A DNA stretch of 64,000 bases, taken from Cymbidium sinense (Eukaryota; Streptophyta; Magnoliopsida; Asparagales; Orchidaceae). How positions within the stretch are numbered: position 1 is the stretch's first letter; each line of letters opens with the position of its first letter. The notes under the pieces are model-generated. The model did no database searches and was not told where the DNA came from. It saw nothing but the letters and a program-made list of their open reading frames with translations. The position numbers and the translations under genes are program-made. The stretch is from NCBI GenBank assembly GCA_021442155.1, contig CM038216.1:86648945-86712944 (forward strand), in the 5' to 3' direction. Of the stretch, positions 1 through 12,273 are shown one piece after another.

Positions 1-1135
1 CTTGAACATAACCAATATTAACTTCTTTCTATTCTAGAACTCTCCAAAAAACATATCTTGAGACTTTATCATAAGCTTTCTCTAAATTAATAAATATCAT
101 ATGTAGATCCTTCTTACTTTCTCTATGCTTCTCCATCAAACCTCTTAACAAATGTATAGCATCCATAGTAGATCTACCCGGCATGAAACCAAACTGACAG
201 AAATTTCATCACATCGTAACCTATGCTCAATTACTCTCTCCCATAATTTTAAGGTATGGCACATTAATTCCTCTATAATTTGCACACTCTTGTGCATCAC
301 CTTTATTCTTAAATATAGGAACCAACAAACTCTTTCTCCACTCATCGACATCTTTTAGTCTTTAAAATAACATTAAAAGATTTGTAAGCCAAGAAATTCC
401 TTGATCTCCTAAACATTTCCACACTTCTATTGGAATATTATCCGGTCCTATTGCTTTTCCACATTTCATTTTGTTTAAAGCTTCACTAACTTCAGATTTA
501 CTAATGAAAAAATAAAATTCTATTTTGTTTAGGGTATTAAGGTTGCTAAAATCAATCACGATCCTTCATTGAAAAGTTTATTAAAATACGTCATCCACCT
601 ATTTTTCAATATCTTTTCTAAGAAAAGCACTTTATTATTTTCATCCTTAATACTCCTCACTTGAACTATATCTTTACTTCTCCTATCTCTTTTGGCTAAC
701 TTATACATACATCTTTCACCTTCTTTATTATCTAATCTATTGTATTAATCACTAAAAGCTAAATTTTGCATCATATATTGCTTTCTTAGAATCTCTACAG
801 CCATTTTATATCTTTTCCAATTCTGAAGTTTTACATCTAAACCAAGTTTTATAACAATGCTTCTTATTTCTTATCTTTTCTTGCACACTCTGACTCCACC
901 ACCAACTATTCTTATTAAAAGAAGCTTTTCCTTTTGATTCTCCAAGCACATCTTTAACAACTTGTTTAATAGCACTTGATATTTTTTCCCACATAACGTT
1001 AGCTTCCTCATGAACATCCCAAACTTTAATTTGTTGTAGCTTTCTCTTAAAAATATTTTTATTTGTGTTTTTTAAGTGTCCCCATCTAATCCTAGGACAA
1101 TAATTAAGTTTATTTTTTCTCTTACAACCTTTCAT
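1..1135 (-). pseudogene. RTE LINE linker and reverse transcriptase N-terminal part, broken
   Basis: The Lys-rich linker follows the endonuclease (806-1135, 109 codons). Then come RT blocks: KMKCGKAIGPDNIPIEVWK (362-559, another frame), a segment equivalent to the RT fingers (KNKGDAQECANYRGI-like, 240-350), [19 protein letters not shown] (about 150-200) and [13 protein letters not shown] (about 60-100). In the last block the first catalytic Asp of RT motif A is replaced by Asn (codon at 86-88). The YADD box lies beyond the window edge. At least three frame changes are present, so this is a dead copy. Confidence 0.8.
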
Positions 1136-1156
1136 CTTAAAATCTAAAACTAATAG

Positions 1157-1860
1157 TCAATGTTGGGTACTTAAAATTTCACTTGGAATGACCTTACAAT
1201 CTTTACAATCTAGACGATCTATTTTCCTTATCAAAAAATAATCAATCTGTGTTTTACTAGATCCATTTTTGTAAGTAATAATATGTTCATCTCTTTTCTT
1301 AAATAAAGTATTAGCAACTACAAAATCATAAGCTAAGGAAAAATATAATATAGTCCTACCTTCTTCATTAGTCACTAGAAATTCATAACCACCATGAATA
1401 CTTTTAAAATATTCTACCACTCTACCAACATGTCCATTTAAATCTCCCCTAATAAATACTTTTTCTTCAAGAGGTATCTTTTGTATTAATTTCTCTAATT
1501 CATTCCAAAATTTTTCTTTTGAGCTTACCTCCAAACCTACTTGAGGAGCATAGACACTTATAACATTGATAATCTTAGTATCAACAATCTTTAAAGCTAT
1601 AATTCTATCTCCACATCTATTAATACTTATAACATTATCCTTCAAACTTTTATCTATAGTCACACCACCATTTCTAGTTTGACTTTACCTAAATACCAAA
1701 GTTTAAAACTTAAACTATCAATCTCCTTGGCCTTCTCACCAACCCATTTAGTTTCTTGAACACATAAAATATTTATCTTTCTATGAACCATAATATCTAT
1801 TAATTCCATTAATTTACGTAAGAGTACCTATATTCCAAGATCCTAACCTAATTCTAGTTT
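1157..1860 (-). pseudogene. RTE LINE endonuclease domain (APE-like), broken
   Basis: This is the endonuclease that would nick the target for LINE insertion. It opens with GSWNIGTLT, followed after a break by ILCVQETKWVG with the catalytic Glu in QET. An open stretch of 168 codons (1663-1157) contains VISVYAPQVG, GDLNGHVG (the Asp/Asn pair of the EEP fold, GDLN), VVANTLF and SKTQIDYFLIRK (the IDY motif). Frameshifts near 1690 and 1820 disconnect the front part. The terminal SDH block of EEP enzymes is missing: the open stretch ends in STQH. The fragment is recognisable but not functional as it stands. Confidence 0.85.
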
Positions 1861-2040
1861 CATGGACTAACTTCTTTGCTCGTGATCCGCCCATAATGTG
1901 GGAACCCTTGCTTATTTAACACGCACCATGCAATGACTCTAGCACATTTTTCACTATATTCAAGCCATACATGCCGCTTCTAGGGGAAAGATAACACAAT
2001 GATTTAAAGGATTCATGTCATGATTATTTCGACAAATTTT

Positions 2041-2557
2041 ACGCTGGCTGTCGACTACCTAAAAAATATAAAAATAAAATAAACAAAATAAAATAAACCT
2101 AAACCTAAACTAAAATAAACTGAACTAAAATAAATAAAACTTGAACCTAAGCCTAAAATAAACTAAACCTAAACTAAAAAAAATAAAATAAACTAAAAAT
2201 AAACCTAAATTTAAACTAAAAAATAAAACATAAAAATAAAACTAAAATAAAAACCTAAAACCAATACATAAAACAATAAAATAAAAACTTAAACCTAAAC
2301 CTAAAAATAAAAACTGAACCAAAACTTAAAAAAAATAATAATAAAATTTAGCTAAAAAATAAACTTAAACCTAAAAAACAAAGTAAAATAAAAAACCGAA
2401 ACCAAAATAAAAAAAACCTAATATAAATAAACGAAACAAAATAAAAAAACCTAAATAAAAATAAAATAATAAAATAAACTAAAATAAATTAATAATAAAC
2501 TAAACAAGCTAAATAAACCTAGACATACTAGTTTACTAAAATTTTAAAAAAAAATCC
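2041..2557 (+). repeat. Telomere-derived AT-rich domain (AAATAAACC type)
   Basis: This is degenerate repeat built from CCTAAA, CTAAA and AATAAA units in the same phase as plant telomere repeats. It is the right part of a satellite AT domain whose left part was replaced by the RTE LINE. It ends at 2528-2557 with the landmark close to CTAGTTTACTAAAATTTT plus an A run. No gene is seen. Confidence 0.8.
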
Positions 2558-2700
2558 TTAACCCTAAATCCTAAACCCTAAAACTACAACACAAAATGTA
2601 TAACCCTAAACGCTAAACCCTAAAAAACCCTAAACCTTAACCCTAACCCTATCCCTAAACTCTAATAATAACTAACTAATAAACCTAAACCCTAAACATA
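2558..2700 (+). repeat. Degenerate telomere block (CCCTAAA)n
   Basis: A short block of CCCTAAA heptamers with many variants follows directly on the landmark. The C-rich strand is the + strand, as everywhere else in the window. Confidence 0.85.
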
Positions 2701-4677
2701 ACTAACCTAATAAATAACTATTTAATAATAAAACTAAACCTAATAACTAAACTAATAAGAACTAAACTAACTAAACAAAAACTAATAACTAATAAACTAA
2801 AACGAAGAGACTAACTAAATAACTAAGAAATAACTAATAATAATAACTTGCTAATAACTAAAACTAATAACTAAACTCTAATAAACTAACTATATCTAAT
2901 AATAAACTAACTAAATAATAATAACCTAAACTAATAATAAAACTAAAAAAATAATAAAATAAAACTAAATAATTAATAATAAATCACACTAAACTAATAA
3001 ACTAATAAAAAACTAAACTAAATAAAACTAATAACAAAATTAATAATTAAAAAAAACTAACCTAAAAAAACTAAATATTAAATAAAACCTAAATAAATAA
3101 ACTAATCATAATAGTAACAAACAAACCTAATATACTAACTAATAATAATAAGCTAATAAAATAAACTAAACTAATAAACTAATTACTAATAATAATAAAA
3201 AATAAACTAAACTAAAAACTAACAATAACTAAAAAATATATAATAATAAAACCTAATCAAAAAAGCTAACTAAACTAAACTAAGATTAATAATAAACTAA
3301 ATAATAAATAACTAAAACTAAACTAAACTAAACAATAAACTAACTAAACTAATAAATAAATAAAACAAAAACTAACCAATAATAATAACTAACACAATAA
3401 TAAACTAATAATACCAAACTAACTAATATAATACATAGCAATACGTAACCGGAACGAAGTAACTAATAATAATTATAACTAAAACTAATAATAATAATAA
3501 TAATTAAACTAAAAATAAATAACTAATAACTAAAATAAACTAATAAACTAATAATAATTATAACTAAAACTAATAATAATAAAAAACTAAAATAAACTAA
3601 ACACTAAACCCCTAAACCTAGACTAATAAAACTAATAATAATAAAACTAATAATAACAAACTAAACTAAACTAAAATAACTAATACCTAAACTAATAAAA
3701 CTAATAATAACTAAACCATAACTAAAAAAATTAATAAACCAATAACAAAATTAAACTAAAAATAACTAATAAAATCAAATAAACTTATAAATAATAAACT
3801 AATAAAACTAATAAACTAAAAACCTAATAATAACTAATAAAAAAAATTTAAACTAATAATAAACTCAATCAAACTAATAAAACTAAAACGAATAATAAAT
3901 AACTAATAACCTAAAACTAATAAATAACTAATAAATAACTAATAAACTAATAATAATAAACTAATAAACTAATAAACTAACTAACTAATGAAATTAAACT
4001 AATTAATAAATTAACCTAAACTCTAATAAATAATAAACATTAAAATTAAACTAATAAACTAATAATAATGTAATAATAAATAATAAATAACTAACTCAAA
4101 CTAAACCCTAAACTAAATTAATAAACCATAAAAAAGTAATAAAATAAACATAATAATAACTAAACCTTATAAACTAACTAATAACTAATAAGAAACTAAT
4201 AATAATAATAATAACTAAAAAACAAAACTAACTAAATAACTAAACTATTAGTAACTAACTAATAAAATTAATAGTAACTAACTAAAAAAATTAATAGTAA
4301 CTAACTAATAATAAACTAACAAACTAATAAACTAATAACTAAATAAAACAAAATCTAAATAACTAAACTAAATAACTAAACTAAAAAAACTAATAAATAA
4401 ACTAATAATAATAATAATAAAACTAACTAATAAATAAACATAATAATAACTACACCTTATAAACTAATTAATAACTAATAAGAAACTAATAATAAAACTC
4501 CTAACTAAAAAAATTAATAGTAACTAACTAATAATAAACTAATAAACTAATAACTAAATAAAACAAAACTAATTAAATAACTAAACTAAATAACTTAACT
4601 AATAAACCTAATAAATAAACTAATAATAATAATAATAATAATAAAACTAAGTAATAATAATAAAATTAATAAAAATG

Positions 4678-4716
<39 letters not shown>

Positions 4717-6418
4717 AATTAATAACTAACTATCTAACTAAACTAATAAACTAATAATAATAAAACTAATAATTAACTTACTAATAAATAACTAAATAAC
4801 TAAACCGTAAACCTTAAATAATTAAAAAAACTAAAAAATAATAATAAATTTAATAATAATAAACAAAAACTAATAATAATAATAATAATAAACCAACTAA
4901 CTATAATAATAATAATAATAATAATAAACAATAAATAATTAATAATAACTAACAAAATACTCAACCATAAACTAAACTAAAAATAAAACTAATAATAATA
5001 ATATAAACCCATAACTAAACAAATAAAACTAATTAACTAAACTAAAAAACTAATAAATAAACTAACAAAACAAAACAAATAAAACTAAAAACTAACTAAA
5101 ACTAACTAAAACCTAAATAATAATAAAACCCTAAACTAATAATAATAACTACACTAAACAAATAACTAACTAAAAGTAATGAACTAATAAACTAACTAAC
5201 TAAAAAACTAACTAACAAAACTAAACAAATTAATAAATAAACCTAAACTCTAATAAATAATAAACACTAAAACTAAAAAACTAATAATAATAATAATAAT
5301 AAATAAGTAAATAAACAATAAAACTAAGCTCTAAACTAATAAATAATAAAAACTAACTAATAAATAAACATAAAAATAACTAAACCTAATAAACTAACTA
5401 ATACTTAATAATAAACTAATAATTAAACACCTAAGTAAAAAAATTAATAATAACTAACTAATTAAAAACTAATAAACTAATAACTACGTAAAATAAAACT
5501 AACTAAATAACTAAACTAAATAACTAAACTAATAAACCTAATGAATAATCTAATAATAATAAAACTAACTAACAATAACTAAACTAAGAACAATTAGTAA
5601 TAGTAATAATAATAACTAATAACTAACTAACTAAACTAATAAACTAATAATAAAAAACTAATAATAAACTAACTAATAAATTACTAAATAACTAAACCCT
5701 AAACTCTAACTAAATAAATAATCTAAATAATAATAATAAAACTAATAATAATAAACATAAACTAATAATATAATAATCTAAAAAAACTAATCTAAAATAA
5801 AACTAATAATAAACCAACTAACTAGATAAATAATAATAAGAATAAACAATAAATAACTAATAATACCTAATAAAAAAGTAAACCATAAACTAATCTAAAA
5901 AACTAATAATAATAAATTAATAAACCTAAACCCTTAACTAAACTAATAAAGCTAATAAACTAAACTAATAAACTAATAAATAAAATAACTAAACTAAACG
6001 AATAAAACTAAACCATTAACTAAAACTAACTAAAACCTAAATAATAATAAAACCATAAACTAATAATAATAACTAAGTAAACTAAATAAATAACTAACTA
6101 ACTAATTTTAACTAAACTAACTAATAATAACTAATAAATAAACTAAAATAATCTAAACCCGAATAAACAAACTAACTAAATAAACTAACCAAATTAACTA
6201 ATAAACTAAACCTAACTCCCCCCCCCCAAAGTAACCTAAAATAATAATAACTAAAATTATAACTAATAAATCTAAACTCATAACCTAACTAAAACTAAAT
6301 TAACTAAACTAAACATAATACTAATAATAAATTAGTAATAACCAAAAACAAATAAAATCTAATAATAACAAATAAAAACTAAACCTAAAACCTAAACCCT
6401 AAAACTAAACTAAACCCT
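2700..6418 (+). repeat. CTAATAA/ACTAATAA satellite
   Basis: This is about 3.7 kb of very AT-rich repeat whose words are CTAATAA, AACTAA and (TAA)n, with only rare CCTAAA. It differs from the rest of the satellite, where AATAAA and CCTAAA dominate. Longer internal duplications are visible: the stretch about 4140-4370 (ending in AACTAATAACTAAATAAAAC) recurs at about 4430-4570 and, less well, at 5370-5520. A (TAA)n tract lies around 4620-4730 and a run of C at about 6217-6227. No open frame or RNA gene is seen. Confidence 0.8.
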
Positions 6419-7350
6419 CTTATTGAGCGATTTCGGGATCCCTTGCATTCTTGGTGAGTTTTTGAGTGCTTTCTCTCTTGGTTTCCCTATAGATTATCAG
6501 CTTTGGGCCGATCTTGACATGTTCTTATCAGGATGCTACGACTCATGGCGTCGGCTTCTTCAAATCCATTGGGTAAATCCCATATGCCAATGGATCCCGC
6601 TAGGGCATTAGATTTTTTGTTAATATTGGTGATCCTTCTTTTAAAAATAAGATTTAGATACCTGTGACAATTCTCTCATTGTGTATAGTTCTATTTTGGT
6701 TCAAAATGTTGGTTTTTCTTTGGCTGGAAATTCTGTTCAGAATTTTGGTAATATGATATATGTTTCTAAGGGATTTGAATCTTATTTTAATCCTTTACAT
6801 GAAGATTGTACTAAAAATTTGGATTATGCTTCTCTTGCTACTTTTGTGAATGAAGATTCGGAGGACACTCTTCGAATTTTGTTGGAAGGTAAAAATATAG
6901 ATAATTGTCTTCTTAATAAAGCTATTCTTGTTCCTTCTTTCACTTCTGATTCTAAAATGCATACTATTTTTGATTTTCCTTAGTCTAATGTTGTGGATGA
7001 TTCTGAATGCTCTTCTTTGAAATTGATAGCTTCTGTTGATCCCATGCCTTTTATAATAATACTAATTCATTTTTGGATGGAGATTTTTTAGAGAAAGGGA
7101 ATGGTTATAAAATTGTTTACAAGAAGAAGAAAAAAGTGTTCACATTTATGCCCCTCACTTATTGAGGGTTACTCATTCCAAAGCTTCTTGGAAATAATCT
7201 CTCCTATACTTGGGAGGTTTTTGCTTTTAGCTGGTTTTTTCTTTGTTGGTTGAGCTTTTTCTGTGTGTTTTCTTGCTAGTTGGAGTATTGGCTTCTTGGC
7301 TAATTTTCCTCCTTCTGGCTTCCTATTTGTTGGGTTTTTTTGGTGCCCTT
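6419..7350 (+). mobile_element. L1-type LINE, internally deleted
   Basis: This is single-copy-looking T-rich sequence between two repeat regions. It starts with what looks like a LINE leader, then an ORF1 start at 6548 (MASASSNPLGKSHMPMDPAR). The DPxRA segment matches one in the L1 at 60.4 kb. After a frame break an open stretch of 100 codons (6681-6983) and a following Lys-rich end (YKIVYKKKKK near 7110) resemble the variable C-terminal half of L1 ORF1. The last 200 bp resemble an L1 3' UTR. The endonuclease and RT ORF is absent, so the copy is internally deleted. No target duplication was found. Confidence 0.6.
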
Positions 7351-10300
7351 TGTCCCTAAACCTAAAGTAAATAAAACATAAAAATAAAATAAATAAAAAT
7401 ACCTAAACCTAAACAACATAAAAAGAATTAAAAAAATAAAAACCTAAACTAAAACCTAACTTAAACCTAAACCTAAACCAAAAAAAAATAAAATAAAATA
7501 AAAACTAAAATAAAATAAAATAAATAAAAACCTAAACTAAACTAAAAAATAAAATAAAGCTAAAAATTATAAACCTAAATAAATAAAAACTAAATGTAAG
7601 ATAAAAATAAAATAAACCTAAAATAAAATAAAATATAAACTAAATAAAAACCCAAACCTAAAAAATAAATCTAAAAATAAAACCTAGAATAACCTGAACC
7701 TAAAATAAACAAAATAAAATAAATCTAAAGCTAAACTAAAATAAATAAAACCTAAATCAAAACCTAAAATAAACTAAACCTAAACCCTAAACTAAATAAA
7801 ATAAAATAACCTAAAAATAAACCCAAACCTAAAGTAAAATATAAAACCAAAAAATAAACCTAAAATAAAAACCTAAAACCTAAACGAAAAAAAATAAAAT
7901 AAATAACTAAACCTCAACGTAAAAATAAAAAATAAAATCGAAACCTAAAAAATAAAATAAAACTAAACTAAAAAATAAACACAAACCTAAACCTAAACAA
8001 AAAAAGCTAAAATAAAAAACATAAACTCAAATAAATAAACCTAAAATAAATAAACTAAACTAAATAAGAATAAAAAATAAATCTAAATGAAAATAAAAAA
8101 TAAAATTAACTAAAATAAATAAAAAATAAACTAAATAAGCTTAAACTTATAGGTTTAATTAATTTTTTTTAAAAAACCTAAACCCTAAACCCTAAACCCT
8201 AAATAAATAAAAAATAAAAAAACCTTAACCTTAAACCCTAAACCCTAAACCTACAACCTTAAATCCTAAACCCTTAACCTTAAACTATAAAACCCTAAAC
8301 TTTGAAACCTACACCTTAAAACCCTAAACCCTAAACCCTAAAACCTATAACCCTAAACCCTAAACCCTAAATTCTAAACCCTAAACCCCAAACCCTAAAC
8401 CCTAAACCCTAAAAACCTCAACATAAACTAAATAAAATCTAAAGATAGCATAAATAAATAAACTTAAACATAAATAAAATAAAAAAATAAAATCGAATAA
8501 AAACCTAAACCTAAACCTAAACTTAAACATAAAAATAAAATAAAATAAAAAATAAAAACTAAAATACAATATAATAAATAAAAACCTAAACTAAATTAAA
8601 AAAATAAAATAAACCTAAAAATAAAAAACCTAAATAAAAAATTAAACTTCAAATAAAAATAAAATAAACCGAAAATAAAATAAAAACTTAAACCTAAAAA
8701 TAAACCTAAAAATAAATAAAAAATAAAACCTAAAACCTAAGCTAAAAAAAATCTTAAACTTAAAATAAATAAAATTAAATAAACCAAACCTAAACTAAAA
8801 TAAATAAAACCTAAACCTAAACCTAAAATAAACTAAACCTAAACCCTAAACTAAATAAAATAAAATAAACTAAAAATAAACCTAAACCTAAACTAAAAAA
8901 TAAAATCTAAAAATAAACCTAAAATAAAAACTTAAAACGTAAACCTGAAAAATTAAAATAAAAACTAAAACCAAAATATAAAATAAAAAATAGAGCCTAA
9001 ACCTAAAAAATAAGCATAAACCTAAACCTAAACCTAAAAAATAAACCAAAATAAAAAGACTAAACTAAAATAAATAAACTTTAAATAAATAAATAAAACA
9101 AAATAAAAATAAAAATAGACCTAAATAAAAATTAAAAATAAAATAAACTAAAATAAATAAAAAATAAACTAAATAACCTAAATAAACCTAAACCTACCAA
9201 TTTACTAAGTTTAAAAAAACCCCTAAATCATAAACCCTAAACCTACAACCCTAAACCCTAAACCCTAAACCCTAAACTAACCCTAAACCTTAAACCCTAA
9301 ACATTAAACCCTAAAACATAAACCCTAAAACCCTAAATCCTAAACCCTAAACTAACCCTAAAACCCTAAACCCTAAACCCTAAATCCTAAAAACCCTATA
9401 CCCTAAAGCCTAAACCCTAAACCCTAAACCCTAAACATTAAACCCTAAACTTTATAGCCTAAACACTAAACCCTAAACCTTAAACACTAAACACTAAGAC
9501 CCTAAACCCTAAATCGTAAACCCTAAAAACCTAAACTAAATAAAACCAAATAATAAAATAAATAAATTAGCCTAAACCAAAATAAAATAAAATAAATAAA
9601 ATAAAATAAAAACCTAAACTAAAACTTAAACCTAAAAATAAAAATAAAATAAAATAAAAATAAAAATGAAAGAAAATAAAATAAATAAAAACCTAAACCT
9701 AAGAATAGAAAACCTAAATATAATAAAAACTAATTGTAAAATAAGAATAAAATAAACCTAAAATAGAATATAATAAAAACTAAATAAAAACTTAAATTAA
9801 AAAAAATAAACCTAAAAATAAAACCTAAAATAAATAAAAAATAAAACCAAAGCCCTAAACTAAAAAAAATAAAAACATAAAATTAAAATAAAATAAATAA
9901 AATATAATAAACCTAAGCTTAAACTAAAATGAACTAAACTAAAAAAAAATCAAACCTAAACCTAAAGTTAAAATAAACTAAACCTAAACCTAAACCTAAA
10001 CTAAATAAAATAATATAAACTAAAAATAAACCAAAACCTAAATTAAAAAATAAAACCTAAAAATAAACCTAAAATAAAAACCTAAAACCTAAACCTAGAA
10101 AAATAAAATAAAAACCTAAAACTAAACCTAAAAAAAAGAAACCTAAACCTAAAAAGTAAAATAAAATTAAAATTCATTTAAAAAATAAAATTGAACTTAA
10201 AAATTAAACTAAAATAAAAATCCTTAACTACAATAAATAAACCTAAAATAAATTAACTAAACTAAATAAAAAATAAAGCTAAATAAAAATAAAAATTAAA

Positions 10301-10818
10301 AATAAACTCAAATAAATAAAAATAAACAAAATAAACTAAATAAACCCAAACCTACGAGTTTACTTAATTTAAAAAAAAATTCTAAAAACTAAATCCTAAA
10401 CCCTAATCCCTAAACCCTAAACCTTGAACCCTAAACCCTAAAACTAACCTTAAACCCTAAACCCTAAACCTACAACCCTAAACCCTAAACCATAAACCAA
10501 AAAATCCTAAACCCTAAACCAAAAAATCCTAAACCCTAAACTCTAAACCCTAAACCTTAAACACTAAACCCTAAGCCCTAAACCCTAAACTCTAAACCTT
10601 AGACCCTAAACCCTAAAATTGTAAACTCTAAACCCTAAACCCTAAACTATAAAACCCTTAACCCTAAACCCTAAACCCTAAACCCTAAAACCCTTAATGC
10701 TAAACCCTAAACCCTAAATTCTAAACCCTAAACCCTAAAACCTACAACCCTAAATGATAAACCCTAAACCCTAAATGGTCCCTAAACCTAAAACCCTAAA
10801 TTATCGTTAAACCCTAAG
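7351..10818 (+). repeat. Three satellite monomers without GRP cassette
   Basis: Three monomers lie in tandem, each an AT-rich domain of about 0.8 kb followed by a CCCTAAA block of 0.25-0.45 kb. The AT domains are 7351-8144, about 8410-9190 and about 9525-10349. The telomere-like blocks are about 8181-8410, 9220-9525 and 10380-10818. Landmarks ending the AT domains are at about 8145-8180, 9191-9220 and 10350-10380. The heptamer blocks carry many single-base variants, so this is old interstitial telomere-like DNA rather than a working telomere. No gene is seen. Confidence 0.8.
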
Positions 10819-11308
10819 AATGGGCAAAACCTTGATGGCAGGAACATCACCATCAACTAGGCTTAGTCTAGATTTGGAGGTGGAGGTGAAGGCAGAGGTT
10901 ACGGTTATCATAGTGGTGGTGGGCGATCTAGGGGTGCTAATCAATATGGAGGTGGTAGTCAGACCAATGGTGGTTATGGAGGTGGGAGGAGTGATGGAGG
11001 TTACACCTGTGGTGGTGGCGGAGGGAGAGATCGGGGATATGATGGCGGATCATGCTACTCGAGAGGCGAGAGAGGTTCTGATGGGAACTGGAGAAACTAA
11101 AGAACTGCCGATCCAATCTGTTGCTTATGGAACTATGTCTTTACATTAGAGATAATTCTACTTATCTAGGGTTTTTGATTTGCTCTACGGCTGCTTATTT
11201 TTTTTATCTATGTCATCGCTTGGGTCTTAGAAAACATGGGATTCTACTTGGTTCATGAAATTGAAAAGAAAAAATGTTGAGTCTGAATTTATTCTCTGTT
11301 AAAAAAAA
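10819..11308 (+). pseudogene. GRP C-terminal fragment, copy 1
   Basis: This is the last 93 codons plus 3' UTR of a plant glycine-rich RNA-binding protein. It begins NGQNLDGRNITIN, the final beta strand of the RRM, and then passes into a Gly/Tyr/Ser/Arg tail (YGGGS, NGGYGGGRSDGGY, GGGGGRDRGYDGGS) ending DGNWRN and TAA at 11098-11100. The 282-nt frame is intact in length but has TAG in place of two Gln codons (positions 14 and 16). The RRM core (RNP1 and RNP2) is missing. The cassette ends in A8 at 11301-11308. Upstream is CCCTAAG directly against AAT. In related plant genes the RRM end and Gly-rich tail lie after the single intron, so this may be exon 2. The high-valine open frame one base off is a shadow. 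Confidence 0.9.
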
Positions 11309-12273
11309 CCTTAAGCCCTTAACCCTAAAGTAAAACTTAAACCCTAAACCTAAAACCTAAACCCTAAACCCTAAACCCCAAACACTAAACCCTAAACCCT
11401 AAACCCTAAAAAGCTAAAAACTTAAACTAAAACTAAATAAAACCTAAAAATAAAATAAATAAATAAAAGTAAACCAAAATAAAATAAAATAAAAACATAA
11501 ACTAAAACATAAACCTAAACTTAATTCTAAACCTAAAAAAGAAAATAAAATAAAAAATAAAAACTAAACTAAAATAAAATAAATAAAAAACCTAAACTAA
11601 AAAAATAAAACCTAAATAAAATAAAACTAAACCTAAAATAAAAAAAAAAATAAAATAAAAACTAAAATAAAACCTAAATAAAAATAAACCAAAAAAATAA
11701 AAAATAAAATAAACTAAACTAAAATAAACCTAAACCTAAACTAAAATAAATAAACTAAAATAATAAATAAAACCTAAACCTAAATCAATAAAATAAAATA
11801 AATAAAAATAAACCTAAACTAAACTAAAAAATAAAACCTAAAAATAAAATAAAAAATAAAACTCAACTAAAAAAATAAACCTAAACTTAAATAGTAAACT
11901 AAAATAAAAGACCTAAACTAAAATAAGTAAACATAAAATAAATAAACTAAACTAAATCAAAAAATTAACCTAAATTAAAATAATAAAAGAAAATAAACTT
12001 AAACCTACCAGTTTACATAATTTAAAAAAAAACCCTTAACCCTAAATCCTAAACCCTAAATCGTAAACCCTAAAATTAACCATAAAACCTATAACCTTAA
12101 GCCTACAACCCTAAATCTACAACCCTTAAACCCTAAACCCTAAAATACTAAACCCTAAATACTAAACATAAAACCCTAAACCCTAAAACCCTAAACCCTA
12201 AACCGTAAACCCTAAACCTTAAACCCTAAACCCTAAGCTAACCCTAAACCCTAAACTAACCCTAAACCCTAAG
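11309..12273 (+). repeat. Satellite monomer between GRP copies 1 and 2
   Basis: A telomere-like block (11309-11410) leads to the landmark AAAAGCTAAAAAC at about 11408. Then come a shortened AT domain of about 0.6 kb, the landmark at 12001-12033 and a CCCTAAA block to the next cassette. No gene is seen. Confidence 0.8.

Larger units (their letters stand above)
1..2055 (-). mobile_element. RTE-clade LINE, 5' half, decayed
   Basis: Read on the minus strand, this is the 5' part of a plant RTE-type non-LTR retrotransposon. It begins near 2055 and runs off the left edge, so the 3' end is not in the window. The order is a short N-terminal leader (about 2040-1870), an APE-type endonuclease (about 1860-1157), a linker (1135-720) and a reverse transcriptase (about 560-1). 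Several frameshifts and stops separate the pieces. The upper end abuts telomere-derived AAATAAACC repeat without a visible duplication. RTE assignment rests on the recognisable endonuclease opening (RLGSWNIGTLT), the GKAIGPDNIP block and the ENLEKAYD-like block. Clade assignment is from memory of plant RTE elements, not from a tree. Confidence 0.85.

Noticed and set aside
2700..6418. CRISPR-like or regularly spaced repeat array
   Set aside because: There is no constant repeat with unique spacers. The region is continuous low-complexity satellite in a plant genome.
10820..11149. Open frame of 109 codons rich in Val, Glu and Met at GRP copy 1 (and similar ones at copies 2, 4, 6, 8, 10, 12, 14)
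   Set aside because: It is the GGTGG-rich GRP sequence read one base off. The true frame gives the recognisable NGQNLDGRN...DGNWRN protein.
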